From Psychroflexus lacisalsi (lineage in GTDB: Bacteria; Bacteroidota; Bacteroidia; Flavobacteriales; Flavobacteriaceae), in contig NZ_JAIQYZ010000004.1 of NCBI RefSeq assembly GCF_020164495.1, positions 1 to 64,000 on the forward strand: DNA of 64,000 nucleotides, written 5' to 3'. A program made the position numbers and the translations under genes. Position 1 is the stretch's first letter. Each line of letters opens with the position of its first letter. Positions 35,313-44,222 of this stretch are shown here, in pieces. Below the pieces are notes generated by a model. That model was not told the DNA's origin and searched no databases. It saw nothing but the letters and a program-made list of their open reading frames with translations.

Positions 35313-36316
35313 TGGTCTTTGTTTTTGATTTTTCGTTCCAAAGCTTTTAACTCCTCCATATCTATACGATCAGCTTCTTTAGCAGCAACCTTTTTTCTTT
35401 CGTCGTCAAAATTTTTATAGTGTTCACGTACCTTCTTTTCCATTTGCTTATGGCTAACATTTCCTGGATTATCCAGTACTTCAAAATCATTAAAAGCAAT
35501 AATTTTATTAAGGTTTTCCTGCCAGTATCTCATTGTAAGATCTTGTTTGTTTTTAGCACGTAATTCTGCGGTTTCTAAAAAAATTACTACAAGTCGATTT
35601 AGACTGTCTATTTCATCTTCGGATAAGTAATTTTTAGCAATAGTGATATCTTGTTTGCGCACAACATTTCCTTTCCAAGTATTTAGGCCCATATTTAACT
35701 TATTAGCATCAGCACGCTTTACAATAAGTTCGGCCGCAGTTTGATTGGTGGTAGCATACAATAGTTTGTTTTGAGCTTCAGCAAAAAACATTTGAGTTGC
35801 TTTGTCGGTTGGATCATAGTCACTGCTTAAGCTAAAAAGATCCCTTACCTTTTGATAAAATCTTTTCTCACTAGCACGTATATCCCTTATACGCTCTAGT
35901 AGTTCATCAAAATAGTCTACACGACCGTCTGGGTTTTTAAGACGTTCGTCATCCATTACAAAACCTTTTATTATGAAATCGCTTAGATTACGAGTTGCCC
36001 ATTGTCTAAATTGAATACCCCGTTTACTACGAACACGATAACCCACGGCAAGAATCATATCTAAAGCATAAAAAGTAATACTATATTCTTTCCCGTCTGA
36101 GGCAGTTGTCAAGTAATCCTTGACAACTGATTTTTCATTTAACTCACTGTCTTCAAGTATGTTTTTAATATGAAGACTTATGTTCTGTTTAGAGGTGTCA
36201 AAAAGTTCAGCCAGTTGTTGTTGATTCATCCAAACATTACCATCACGAGCAAAGAGTGCTACGGATGCTTTACCGTCTTGTGTGGTATAAATAATGATGT
36301 TATTCTGCTCTTCCAT
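35309..36316 (-). CDS. RhuM family protein (335 aa)
   Basis: The N-terminal half carries the diagnostic MNQQQLAELFDTSKQNISLH, VVKDYLTTASDGKEYSITFY and ALDMILAVGYRVRSKRGIQF segments with a DNA-binding-like helix-turn-helix. The C-terminal half includes a Fic/DOC-related looking region (TTNQTAAELIVKRADANKLN, MGLNTWKGNVV). RhuM genes are frequent passengers in type I operons; proposed roles include virulence and toxin-like activity. Sits 1 base after hsdM. Confidence 0.85.
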   Translation of the reverse strand: MEEQNNIIIYTTQDGKASVALFARDGNVWMNQQQLAELFDTSKQNISLHIKNILEDSELNEKSVVKDYLTTASDGKEYSITFYALDMILAVGYRVRSKRGIQFRQWATRNLSDFIIKGFVMDDERLKNPDGRVDYFDELLERIRDIRASEKRFYQKVRDLFSLSSDYDPTDKATQMFFAEAQNKLLYATTNQTAAELIVKRADANKLNMGLNTWKGNVVRKQDITIAKNYLSEDEIDSLNRLVVIFLETAELRAKNKQDLTMRYWQENLNKIIAFNDFEVLDNPGNVSHKQMEKKVREHYKNFDDERKKVAAKEADRIDMEELKALERKIKNKDH

Positions 36317-36317
36317 A

Positions 36318-37832
36318 TTAATATCCCAATTCTTTTAAATGCTCTTTCATTTCTTTTCGAACTTCTACAAGTTCGGTCTCCAGTTGTTCTATTTGTTCTT
36401 GAACGGCTTCGATATCTACCGGTTCTTCCTCTTCAAAGGTGTCGACATAGCGAGGAATGTTGAGGTTATAATCATTCTCGACTATTTCGTTCGGTGTCAC
36501 TACAGAACTAAATTTTTCTATAGTTTTAAAACCTTTGAACGCTTCAATAATTTCTTCAATGTCTTGAGGTCTAAGTTTGTTTTGACGTTTGCCATCTTCA
36601 TAGTTTTTACTAGCATCAATAAAAACGATATTTTCGGTCGTTTTTGCTTTATTGAAAACTAGAATAGCAGCGGGAATTCCTGTTCCATAAAACAAATTGG
36701 TAGGCAAGCCTATGACAGCTTCAAGTAGATTTTCTTCAATAAGTTGACGACGAATTTTTTGTTCTGCGCTCCCGCGGAATAATACACCATGTGGTACGAT
36801 CACACCTACTTTGCCACCTGGAGCTGTGGTTTCTATCATATGCTGAATAAAGGCATAATCACCCTTTGATTTGGGTGGAATACCTCTAAAAAAACGTTTA
36901 AAGCGGTCTGCTTCTGCATTTTCGTGTCCCCATTTATCTAAACTAAAAGGCGGATTAGCTACCACAATATCAAACTTCATCAAGGCATCGCCTTCAATCA
37001 ATTTGGGATTATTGATGGTATCACACCATTCAATCTGAGCACCATCCATACTATGCAGAAAACAGTTCATCTTGCTTAAGGCCCAAGTGTCCCCATTGCT
37101 TTCCTGGCCATACAGTGCAAAATTATTAGTTGGCTTACCTTCATCGTCTTTGGTTTCTTCAGCCACTTTGATTAACAAAGAACCCGAACCACAAGTGGGG
37201 TCAAAGATGCGGTCACCCTCTTTTGGGGCGACCAGTTTAGCTAATAAACCAGAAACTTCTTTAGGGGTGAAAAATTCACCTCCTTTTTTACCAGCTCCAG
37301 AAGCAAATTTCTCCAAGAGGTACATGTAAGCTTCGCCCAAAATATCTTCCTTATCTTCCCAGAGTGAAGGCCTAAAATCAAGTTCAGGTTTCGCAAAATC
37401 ATTGATTAAATTTTTTAAACGGCGGTTTCTATCTTTGGTTTGACCTAATTTGTCGGAGTTAAAACTGATGTTTCTAAACACGCCGTCTAGCTTTTCGATA
37501 TTGCGCTCTTCAATTTGGGCGAAAATCTTATCGATTTTTTCACCTATATCGCTGTCACTACGATGTTCATAGATATAATCAAAGTTACACTTTGTAGGCA
37601 AGACAAAGCGTTCTCGTTTTAACTTACGCTGAATTAGTTCTTCATTGTCTCCGTATTGTTCCTTCAATAAATTGTAGTGATCTTTCCAGACATCACTCAG
37701 GTATTTAAGAAACATAAACACTAGAATATAATTTTTATATTCCGATGAATCAAAAGCACCTCTAAAGGTATCGCACGCATTCCAAAGTGCGTTATTAATT
37801 TGATTTTGGGAGGGTTTTATTTGGGTAGACAT
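36318..37832 (-). CDS. hsdM: Type I restriction enzyme, M subunit (HsdM, 504 aa)
   Basis: N-terminal HsdM helical domain (NNALWNACDTFRGAFDSSEY), SAM-binding motif DPTCGSGSLL (~residue 210) and catalytic NPPFSLDKW for N6-adenine methylation. The C-terminal coiled coil (EQLETELVEVRKEMKEHL) contacts HsdS. It modifies host DNA and forms the core of the restriction complex. Starts 2 bases after the half-HsdS gene. Confidence 0.95.
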   Translation of the reverse strand: MSTQIKPSQNQINNALWNACDTFRGAFDSSEYKNYILVFMFLKYLSDVWKDHYNLLKEQYGDNEELIQRKLKRERFVLPTKCNFDYIYEHRSDSDIGEKIDKIFAQIEERNIEKLDGVFRNISFNSDKLGQTKDRNRRLKNLINDFAKPELDFRPSLWEDKEDILGEAYMYLLEKFASGAGKKGGEFFTPKEVSGLLAKLVAPKEGDRIFDPTCGSGSLLIKVAEETKDDEGKPTNNFALYGQESNGDTWALSKMNCFLHSMDGAQIEWCDTINNPKLIEGDALMKFDIVVANPPFSLDKWGHENAEADRFKRFFRGIPPKSKGDYAFIQHMIETTAPGGKVGVIVPHGVLFRGSAEQKIRRQLIEENLLEAVIGLPTNLFYGTGIPAAILVFNKAKTTENIVFIDASKNYEDGKRQNKLRPQDIEEIIEAFKGFKTIEKFSSVVTPNEIVENDYNLNIPRYVDTFEEEEPVDIEAVQEQIEQLETELVEVRKEMKEHLKELGY

Positions 37833-37834
37833 AC

Positions 37835-38422
37835 TTAAAGTTGATTAAATAATTGGCTTGTGATTAATTTATCGTTGAGGTCATTGATTTTAATAGTTAA
37901 CTGTTTTTCTATGACATGTAATTGAGCGACGTTGGCTATTTTATCTTGAATAGATAAAGATGGCAATTGTATAGGGATTTCTTCAATAGTCTTTCGGTTG
38001 ATGTTGGTCACATAAGTTCCAGCTTCATTGGTCTTAAAATAGTTCTGTACCTCATGTTGATTGATATACCAAGATACAAATTTTGGATTAGCGATATTCT
38101 TATCTATTTTGATAACAAAAAGGGCTGAAGAGGCTATTGTAGGGATACGGTCTTTTTTTTCATATACTAGGGCGTAATTATTGGCTCCTTTTGCTATAAA
38201 AAGAACATCTCCATTGTCTAAATAGTACTTGGGTTTAATTTTAGAGGCTTCAAGCTGGAAGCAATCTTGACCGATTGAGGTATAGTCATCATTAAAATCT
38301 TTAAGTTGTATGATTCTAACACCACCATCAGGTTTGTTTGAGATCTTACCTCTAACAGAATACCCAGAAGAAAGTCCTTTATGGGTTAAAATGTGTTTCA
38401 AAAGAACAGAGTTACTTTTCAT
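37835..38422 (-). CDS. Half-size HsdS-like protein, single recognition domain (195 aa)
   Basis: One target-recognition domain with a C-terminal spacer (IEEIPIQLPSLSIQDKIANV, then a helix). It is half the usual HsdS length and is the first gene of the operon. Single-domain S subunits can work as dimers or pair with a full subunit. It may therefore give the system a second specificity or act as a donor for domain exchange. Start ATG 38422 lies 25 bases after a good promoter box. Confidence 0.8.
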   Translation of the reverse strand: MKSNSVLLKHILTHKGLSSGYSVRGKISNKPDGGVRIIQLKDFNDDYTSIGQDCFQLEASKIKPKYYLDNGDVLFIAKGANNYALVYEKKDRIPTIASSALFVIKIDKNIANPKFVSWYINQHEVQNYFKTNEAGTYVTNINRKTIEEIPIQLPSLSIQDKIANVAQLHVIEKQLTIKINDLNDKLITSQLFNQL

Positions 38423-38492
38423 TTTAATGCATAATGTCTATGATACAAATATAGTCTATTTATTTGAATAATCATTTATTTTAATGCATAAA
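38423..38492 (-). promoter_or_regulatory. Restriction operon promoter between direct repeats
   Basis: On the - strand TATATTTG (38454-38447) is a perfect -7 box. TTTTAATGCATAA occurs twice, at 38423-38435 and 38480-38492, on either side of it, and each contains the palindrome ATGCAT. The repeats could be operators controlling the operon. Confidence 0.6.
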
Positions 38493-38706
38493 TATTAGGA
38501 TGTAATTATAATTAGATTATTTATTGTTGAAATAAGTATGTTGAAAACGAATGTTTACATTTAAAATAACCAAGGAAATCAGTTTAGTGAACTTTCGAGT
38601 TATGAGGTAATAATCACCTGATTTATCGAAATATTGCTAAAAAATGTTTTCTCTTTAATAACATCTAGAGCTTAATAGAAATGATTGTAATGTTACTTAA
38701 AGAAAT

Positions 38707-39975
38707 TTAAATGTTTCGTTTTGTCTCCTTTTTTGATAATTCCTCTCGCTCTTTCTTATTCATTATATCTTCCAAATTAGTCATATCGCTACTGATTTTA
38801 TTTTCCATCACTCGGGCATAAATTTGCGTGGTGGACAGTTTGGAATGTCCTAGAAGTTTGGATACCGTCTCTATAGGAACTCCATTAGATAAAGTCACGG
38901 TTGTTGCAAAGGTGTGCCTCGCAGAATGAAAAGTAATATGTTTTCTAATATTTGAGCCTTTCATAATTTCCTTGACGTACTTGTTTATCTTTTGATTGGA
39001 GATCACAGGGAACAAACGTTTATTTTCTAAGTCAAATCGCTTTTCCTGATATTTTTTCAAAATGTTATCGGCTTTTTGGAGTAGGGGAGCCTTTACAGAT
39101 TCATTTGTTTTAGCACGTTTAGTAGATATCCAGTTTTTTCCATCCATTCCCTTTACGATATGATCCGTAGTGAGTTCTTTAAGATCTCCGTAACTAAGTC
39201 CAGTATAGCAGGCAAATAAAAACATATCTTTTACCCTTTCTAAAGATTCGCTTTTAAAATAGGTTTCCTCCAGCAGTTTCAATTCACGTTCCGATAAAAA
39301 TTGTCGTTCGTTCTTTTCAAACCTCATTTTATAATTCTGAAATGGATTTTTTTCTAGCCATTCTAATTTGATAGCGAGATTAATCATTTTCTTTAAGCGT
39401 TCGAGATGCTTCATTGTCCCATTATTGGCACAGGTTTTCCTTTCCTTTTTAGCATTGTAGCTCCTCACGAACATCTCAAATTCGGTGATAAACTTATAGT
39501 TGATTTGTTTCAGGTAGATATCACTGGTTTTCTTTTTTTCCTTAAGGAACTCTTTTAAATATTTTGCGGTTGTGTGGTAATTCTTGAGGGTGCCCCACTT
39601 TAGAACACTTTTCATAGTTTCATTATGATACTCTATAATATCCGTGAGGGTCTTATGCTCTTGATCTAATCCTTGGTAGGAGGCCTTAACTTTATCAGCT
39701 GTGATTAAGTTGTCTTTATCTAGAATTTTCTTTTGAGTGTCTAGCAATTTGGAATAGACTTGGTCTAAGTAACTGTTGAGTAGTTTAATCCTTTGAGTAT
39801 TTCCTCTAAGTCGGCCTTTGGAATTATCCCATTCATTCACTGAAGTTTTCCTTTTCAGGCTCATTTCGGCGATTTTCCCATTGACTGTAATTCGTGCGTA
39901 AATGGAAAGTTCTTTTTTGTTGCTGTTTAGTTTTCTGGTAAAGAAAAGCACGGAGAATGTTGTAAAATAAGGCAT
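38707..39975 (-). CDS. Tyrosine recombinase, island integrase (IntDOT-like, 422 aa)
   Basis: ATG 39975 (MPYFTTFSVLFF) is preferred because it matches the start of the related pseudogene at 9627; an ATG at 39999 is also possible. Domains: arm-binding N-terminus, SAM-like core-binding domain (~110-210), catalytic domain with HSARHTFATTVTL, LLGHSKLSTTQIYARV (His, Arg, His, Tyr). The first catalytic Arg position reads TGLSYGDL, with Ser as in IntDOT. It should integrate the 9.9-40.2 kb island at the tRNA-Pro end, located 216 bases away. Confidence 0.92.
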   Translation of the reverse strand: MPYFTTFSVLFFTRKLNSNKKELSIYARITVNGKIAEMSLKRKTSVNEWDNSKGRLRGNTQRIKLLNSYLDQVYSKLLDTQKKILDKDNLITADKVKASYQGLDQEHKTLTDIIEYHNETMKSVLKWGTLKNYHTTAKYLKEFLKEKKKTSDIYLKQINYKFITEFEMFVRSYNAKKERKTCANNGTMKHLERLKKMINLAIKLEWLEKNPFQNYKMRFEKNERQFLSERELKLLEETYFKSESLERVKDMFLFACYTGLSYGDLKELTTDHIVKGMDGKNWISTKRAKTNESVKAPLLQKADNILKKYQEKRFDLENKRLFPVISNQKINKYVKEIMKGSNIRKHITFHSARHTFATTVTLSNGVPIETVSKLLGHSKLSTTQIYARVMENKISSDMTNLEDIMNKKEREELSKKETKRNI

Positions 39976-40068
39976 AGCAAGTGTCTTTAAGTTAAACAAT
40001 AAGTGTTAAAGACGAAAGTAAAATCAATCTAATGATCCTTCTAAGATAGTAAAATGAGGTGTAAAAAC

Positions 40069-40088
40069 TATTCACCGAATCATTCACT
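40069..40088. repeat. Island-end repeat (arm-type site), right
   Basis: TATTCACCGAATCATTCACT, 19 of 20 bases identical to 9950-9969. It contains two ATTCAC/CTTCAC half-sites spaced 12 bases. It sits between the integrase gene and the att at 40191. Confidence 0.7.
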
Positions 40089-40132
40089 GGATAGGATGAT
40101 ATCAAAGCATATCAAATAATGCCATAAAAACA

Positions 40133-40168
40133 AAAAACACTGAAAATCAATAGATTAACAGTGTTTTT
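40133..40168 (-). terminator. Hairpin terminator beyond the tRNA-Pro fragment
   Basis: AAAAACACTG (40133-40142) pairs with CAGTGTTTTT (40159-40168). On the - strand a T run follows. It lies 22 bases past the tRNA 3' end, where the original tRNA terminator would be. Confidence 0.7.
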
Positions 40169-40190
40169 GTATCCGTATAAGTACGGTTCG

Positions 40191-40238
40191 TCGGGGTGGC
40201 AGGATTCGAACCTGCGACCTCCTGCTCCCAAAGCAGGA
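40191..40238 (-). other. 3' part of tRNA-Pro(UGG), attachment-site duplicate
   Basis: On the - strand these 48 bases give the anticodon arm (CTGCTTTGGGAGCAG, anticodon TGG), variable loop, T arm (GGTTCGAATCC) and acceptor 3' half (CTGCCACCCCGA). The D arm and 5' acceptor half are missing, so it cannot be a working tRNA. It is the copy left by integration into a tRNA-Pro gene. The shared core with the other att copies is TCGGGGTGGCAGG. Confidence 0.9.
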
Positions 40239-40348
40239 CGGATATGGTTTTCTTATTCCTTCTTACTATCTGTTTATTCCCTATACATCACATTTAGAGG
40301 TATTTATAGTTTATTTGAAACTATCTGTTATTCATCATTTTCCTTTCC

Positions 40349-40369
40349 TATTCACAAATTATTCACAAA
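40349..40369. repeat. Right island, left-end arm repeat
   Basis: TATTCACAAA-T-TATTCACAAA (two half-sites, 11 bases apart), 20 of 21 bases identical to 63640-63660. Marks the left end of the 40.2-63.7 kb island, next to its integrase gene. Confidence 0.7.
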
Positions 40370-40433
40370 TAATATTTTTTGAACTCTTCACTAAACTTTT
40401 AAAAAAAAGCTCCTACAACATAAAATAATAGAT

Positions 40434-41726
40434 ATGGAAAATACAGATTCGATTACACTTAGTTTAGAACTTAACAAAAATCATAAAAATAAGCGAGGAC
40501 AACACAGCGTTCGACTTTTCGTTTTTAATTCAATTACAAAAGATAAATGCTATATTAAAACACCCTTCAAACTTTTAAAAGCCGACTTTGAAGGAGCGTG
40601 GCTTAAAAAAAATTCTAAGGCAAAGTTTCGAAATCTTAGAATGGAAATGCTAAAATTCCTAGATAGTGTAGATTCATGTATCTTAGAATTGGGCAGGTTT
40701 GATAAAGATGAATTTAAAAGTGTTTTCTATGGAAATGGCCCCCAAAAAAAAGACTTAAAATATTATTACGATAAGAAGATTACTGATTTTACTGAAAGTG
40801 GTGGACTTGGTACAGCTGACCAGTATCAGTGTTCCTATAAATTCATAAAGAAATACAACAATGATAAAGTCCCTGAGTTTAATCAAATTACTCCAAAATG
40901 GTTGATTAAATTTGACAAGCATTGCACCGATAAAGGTTTACTTACAACTAGCTCGATAGGCATGTATCTAAGGTGTTTAAAGTCTATTTTTAACCTAGCT
41001 ATTCACGAAGGGGCCGTCTCAAATGATAAGTATCCATTTGGAAAATTCGGTTACATTATACCAAAAGGTGAAAATATTAAAAAGGCATTGATAAAAGAAC
41101 AGGTTCAAAAATTATACGAGTCAAAATCTGCAACTCCATATCAAAAAATGTCGAAAGACTTTTGGTTTTTTTCTTACCTCAGCTATGGACTTAATCTTAA
41201 AGACATTCTCATGATTAAAAATAAGGATTTAGAAGAAGGGTTTTTTTATTTTGAGAGAAAGAAAACACTTCATACTGTTAAAACTAGAATTCCCATAAAA
41301 GTATATCTCACAGATTTCACTAAAGAAGTTATAAGACAATACGGTGACTACAATCCAGATAAACCACAAGATTACGTTTTCGATATTCTGAACATAGATA
41401 TGAATGATATGGAAAAACGCAAAAGGAAAAAAAATTTTAATAGAAAAATTAATCAGCATTTTTTAAAGTTTGCTAATTCAATAGGTATCCAAGAAAATGT
41501 TTCTTTTTCTTGGGCAAGACATTCTTTTGCTACAATTGCTATACTTTCAGGTGTAAGGTTTGAAGTAGTAAGTAAACGACTAACACACACTTCAGTGGAA
41601 ACAACTATGCTATATTTTAAAGGATTTGAGGAGGAAACGTTTCAAGAGATAAATGACAAGATTTTAGATTTTTCGAAAAAAACTGATGCTAATGAATCAA
41701 GTAATTTAACAAAACATCTTTTATAG
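40434..41726 (+). CDS. Tyrosine recombinase, integrase of the right island (430 aa)
   Basis: Arm-binding N-terminus, SAM-like core-binding domain (~110-205) and catalytic domain ending WARHSFATIAIL, RLTHTSVETTMLYFKG (Arg, His, Tyr). The position of the first HxxR His is Ser (FSWAR), seen in other Bacteroidota recombinases. It differs from the enzyme at 38707. It lies 65 bases from the arm repeats at 40349 and 196 bases from the tRNA-Pro att. It is therefore the likely integrase for the metal-resistance island. Confidence 0.9.
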   Translation: MENTDSITLSLELNKNHKNKRGQHSVRLFVFNSITKDKCYIKTPFKLLKADFEGAWLKKNSKAKFRNLRMEMLKFLDSVDSCILELGRFDKDEFKSVFYGNGPQKKDLKYYYDKKITDFTESGGLGTADQYQCSYKFIKKYNNDKVPEFNQITPKWLIKFDKHCTDKGLLTTSSIGMYLRCLKSIFNLAIHEGAVSNDKYPFGKFGYIIPKGENIKKALIKEQVQKLYESKSATPYQKMSKDFWFFSYLSYGLNLKDILMIKNKDLEEGFFYFERKKTLHTVKTRIPIKVYLTDFTKEVIRQYGDYNPDKPQDYVFDILNIDMNDMEKRKRKKNFNRKINQHFLKFANSIGIQENVSFSWARHSFATIAILSGVRFEVVSKRLTHTSVETTMLYFKGFEEETFQEINDKILDFSKKTDANESSNLTKHLL

Positions 41727-41805
41727 AAGATATTAAATGTGTAATTTTTTTTGAAAACTACTAAACTTTTTCATGAATGTCCATATAAGTATTAAATAGA
41801 ATGAC

Positions 41806-42090
41806 ATGGAAAATATAAGTTTTGATGAGTTACCATCCAAAATTGGTGAAATATTGGAATATGTAAAAAGCTTAGAGGAAAAGATAGATAATCTTGAAAT
41901 AAATGGAAAAAGTAAATTAAAGTACACGCTCAGTGAAGCAGCAGACTTTTTAAACTTGAAGCAAAAAACCCTTTATAATTTAATACACAACAATGAAATC
42001 GCATATTGTAAGCCTTCTAAAAAAATATATTTTTTACATGAAGACCTAATGGCTTATCTCAAAAATTCAAGGTGTCAGAGCAGATATTAA
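41806..42090 (+). CDS. Excisionase-like helix-turn-helix protein (94 aa)
   Basis: The C-terminal ~55 residues (YTLSEAADFLNLKQKTLYNL, then IAYCKPSKKIYFLHEDLMAY) fit the HTH_17/MerR-like excisionase pattern. An N-terminal coiled coil (IGEILEYVKSLEEKIDNLEI) may mediate dimerisation. It follows the integrase gene by 79 bases and probably helps excision or regulates the element. Confidence 0.8.
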   Translation: MENISFDELPSKIGEILEYVKSLEEKIDNLEINGKSKLKYTLSEAADFLNLKQKTLYNLIHNNEIAYCKPSKKIYFLHEDLMAYLKNSRCQSRY

Positions 42091-42294
42091 AATTAGAAAT
42101 TATGTTGGGTTGTAGTTTTGTATTTCTAATAAAAAAAGTCGGTGCCTATTGCCCTTTCATAACGAATTTGATTACAAATTAGCCTAAATTACTTTAGGCT
42201 TTACCGCCTATAAAATATAATGCCTTTACAAAATCAGACCAGTATTTAAGTTGAAAATTTATTAACTTTAAAAACAGTCAAAAATAATTCACTA

Positions 42295-42825
42295 ATGCCT
42301 GAAAATAGTAAACCACTAAAAAAGAGGATAGAATATCGTGGTAAGATTCTCCGTGTTTCTAGAACAGGAGGGGTTTCAGCTACTAAAACATTATCAAGAG
42401 ATGGTTATGGAGCTACCATAAATACTAATCATGGTGTCAGGCTTCATAAAAAACTGTTTAGAGGAGCTAGAATGGGACTTCAACGCGGGAACTTTCAATT
42501 TATAGGTCGATATGAAAGTGGTCCTTTCAACTTTAATGTTTCAAAAAGTGGTGTGAGTACTTCCATAAAAAATAAAAGAGGCTCTTATAATCTATTTAAA
42601 CCCAATTACTCGAGTTTTAAATTAGCAGGTGTACAGTTAAGAGGTAAAAATGCAGCTACGCTTCAATTAATCTTTTTAGCCTTAAGTCTTTTCGTGAATA
42701 TTTTTAAATTTTTATGGCGTATTTCGATGGCTGTATTGTGGTTTATGTTCTTAGCTATAAAATGGCTTGTAGATTTTTTAATTGGATTTTACAGAGGGTA
42801 CACCTCTAATAATCCCACGCCCTAA
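42295..42825 (+). CDS. DUF4236-like protein with C-terminal membrane segment (176 aa)
   Basis: The central part (GNFQFIGRYESGPFNFNVSK, SGVSTSIKNKRGSYN) recalls the 'vSksGvs.s.g..G' pattern of DUF4236 proteins. A long hydrophobic region follows (about residues 118-165). The very basic N-terminus suggests nucleic acid or lipid contact. Similar proteins are often carried on mobile elements. Family call is tentative, function unknown. Confidence 0.55.
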   Translation: MPENSKPLKKRIEYRGKILRVSRTGGVSATKTLSRDGYGATINTNHGVRLHKKLFRGARMGLQRGNFQFIGRYESGPFNFNVSKSGVSTSIKNKRGSYNLFKPNYSSFKLAGVQLRGKNAATLQLIFLALSLFVNIFKFLWRISMAVLWFMFLAIKWLVDFLIGFYRGYTSNNPTP

Positions 42826-42845
42826 AATTTGTTTTATGTAGAAAA

Positions 42846-43230
42846 AGTAGAACCTACTTGACTACCCTCGAAGGCAGGGAAGGTGTAATTACCAGGGGAG
42901 ATCCATATAAACACGGGATGGTATAATAGAGAAGTCTGCTGAGGTCATAGTACCTACAGGAAACGAGTTTTATAAAACTGGACAGGTCTCACAAGTAGGG
43001 GAGGACGGAACGTGATCCTTCCAGAAATTAGGATGGGAGCAATAGTTTTTGCTATTGGGTGACCGATTCCCTAGAAAACAGGTAGCCTGTTCAAAAAGTA
43101 TGGAATCGTTTCAATTGGTGTAAAGAGCGATTGAAAAGATGGATTGCGAACCGCCGTATACGAGACCTGTATTTACGATGGTGTGAGAAGCGAAGTGACG
43201 ACTTTTAAGTCGTCACCCGTCTACTCGATT
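42846..43230 (+). mobile_element. Group II intron remnant without its protein gene
   Basis: The 5' part (GAAGTCTGCTGAGGTCATAG near 42932) resembles the domain I-IV region of bacterial group II introns. The 3' part shows a domain V-like segment (GAACCGCCGTATACG ... TACGATGGTGTGAG, 43148-43187), a domain VI-like hairpin (GTGACGACTT/AAGTCGTCAC, 43195-43216) and the typical end CTACTCGAT. The reverse transcriptase/maturase gene is absent. It is either a deletion remnant or an ORF-less intron. Confidence 0.7.
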
Positions 43231-43372
43231 GGCAACAGTTATTTTTTATTTTGTCCAAGGTTCTTTATTAGTAACATCCGTTATTTCTTTTCCATCGTAA
43301 AGGCTTATTCCTTATAACCCTGTAGATAGATTCATATTTATGTTAAGTATTTACATTATTTTTTCTAATTAT

Positions 43373-43510
43373 TGCCAACGTTTTGCAGCTACAAGAAGTT
43401 GGCGATTTCGAAGCACTAAACTGTCTGCTACCACAAAACTTGATACGAAGCATAAAGCCTCATTTAAGCACTGAACCGCCAATTTCTTGTAGGTGCTGTT
43501 ATATGTTGCC
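43373..43510 (-). other. attC-like recombination site
   Basis: A 138-base imperfect palindrome. CAGCTACAAGAAGTTGGCG (43386-43404) pairs with CGCCAATTTCTTGTAGGTGCTG (43477-43498) with few mismatches, and the ends are TGCCAACG and GTTATATGTTGCC. On the - strand this gives an ATATAAC box at the 5' side and GTTGGCA at the 3' side, as expected of an integron attC placed 3' of the methyltransferase gene. Not identical to the textbook consensus. Confidence 0.55.
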
Positions 43511-43531
43511 CCTTCTTTTATTCGTGTCCTG

Positions 43532-44161
43532 TTAAGACGTCTTTAATTTTCTAAAACTGCAAAATATAAAGTTCTGAATAGTGTCGAGCGGTGTCTTGTG
43601 GTCAACCGTTATACATTTAATTTTTTCAAAAAATCTTGTCAGTCGGTCGGTCATTGTTGTTTCGGAATATTGTTTTATTTCAATTCCGCTGCATTTTTTT
43701 GGTCCTTGTTCAGAGAATGTCCCGATAACTAAAACACCTGTCTGCTGAATACTTTTCTGCACTGTGTCGAGGTAGTTTTCAATTTCTTGCTCTTGTGTCA
43801 AAAAGTGAAATGCTGCTCTGTCGTGCCAAAAGTCGTATTTTTCTGTCGGTCTAAAAGTTGCTGCGTCTGCAACTATCCATTTTATTTTATCTGCTCGGTC
43901 GCCAAGTCGTTGCTTTGCTTTGTCAAGTGCTGTCGCTGAAATGTCGAGAACGGTAATGTCTTGATAACCCAAGTCGAGCAAGTTGTCAACTAAAAAACTG
44001 TCGCCACCTCCAATGTCAATTATTTTTGCAGTGGTCGGAATATTGAACTGTTTTAAGAAAATTAAAGACGTCTCTGGTGTCGGTTGAAACCAACTTACAT
44101 CTTTAAGTTCTTTTGTCTGGTAGATTGTCTCCCAGTGTTTTTTTCTGTCGAAATTTTCCAT
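43532..44161 (-). CDS. Class I SAM-dependent methyltransferase, cassette gene (209 aa)
   Basis: Motif I AKIIDIGGGDSFLVDNLLDLG binds SAM, then ITVLDISATALDKAK (motif II) and KIKWIVADAATF. It resembles small methyltransferases annotated as tellurite/thiopurine-resistance-like, but the substrate is unknown. Base usage differs sharply from the neighbours: GACA/TGTC is very frequent. It is flanked by attC-like sequence at 43373 and 44202, so it looks like a captured gene cassette. Confidence 0.8.
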   Translation of the reverse strand: MENFDRKKHWETIYQTKELKDVSWFQPTPETSLIFLKQFNIPTTAKIIDIGGGDSFLVDNLLDLGYQDITVLDISATALDKAKQRLGDRADKIKWIVADAATFRPTEKYDFWHDRAAFHFLTQEQEIENYLDTVQKSIQQTGVLVIGTFSEQGPKKCSGIEIKQYSETTMTDRLTRFFEKIKCITVDHKTPLDTIQNFIFCSFRKLKTS

Positions 44162-44201
44162 TTTATTTCTGTCTGTTTATTTATGGTCTGTCGTCAAACA
44201 G

Positions 44202-44217
44202 GGTTGCGTATAACGTG
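44202..44217 (-). other. attC-like core upstream of the methyltransferase gene
   Basis: On the - strand this reads CGTTATACGCAACC. TTATAC at the cassette start is nearly the complement of the ATATAAC box at its 3' attC-like site, as expected for the first and last parts of one cassette. Confidence 0.5.
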
Positions 44218-44222
44218 ATGTG

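Noticed and set aside
40191..40238. Functional tRNA-Pro gene
   Set aside because: The D arm and 5' acceptor strand are missing; only the 3' 48 bases are present.
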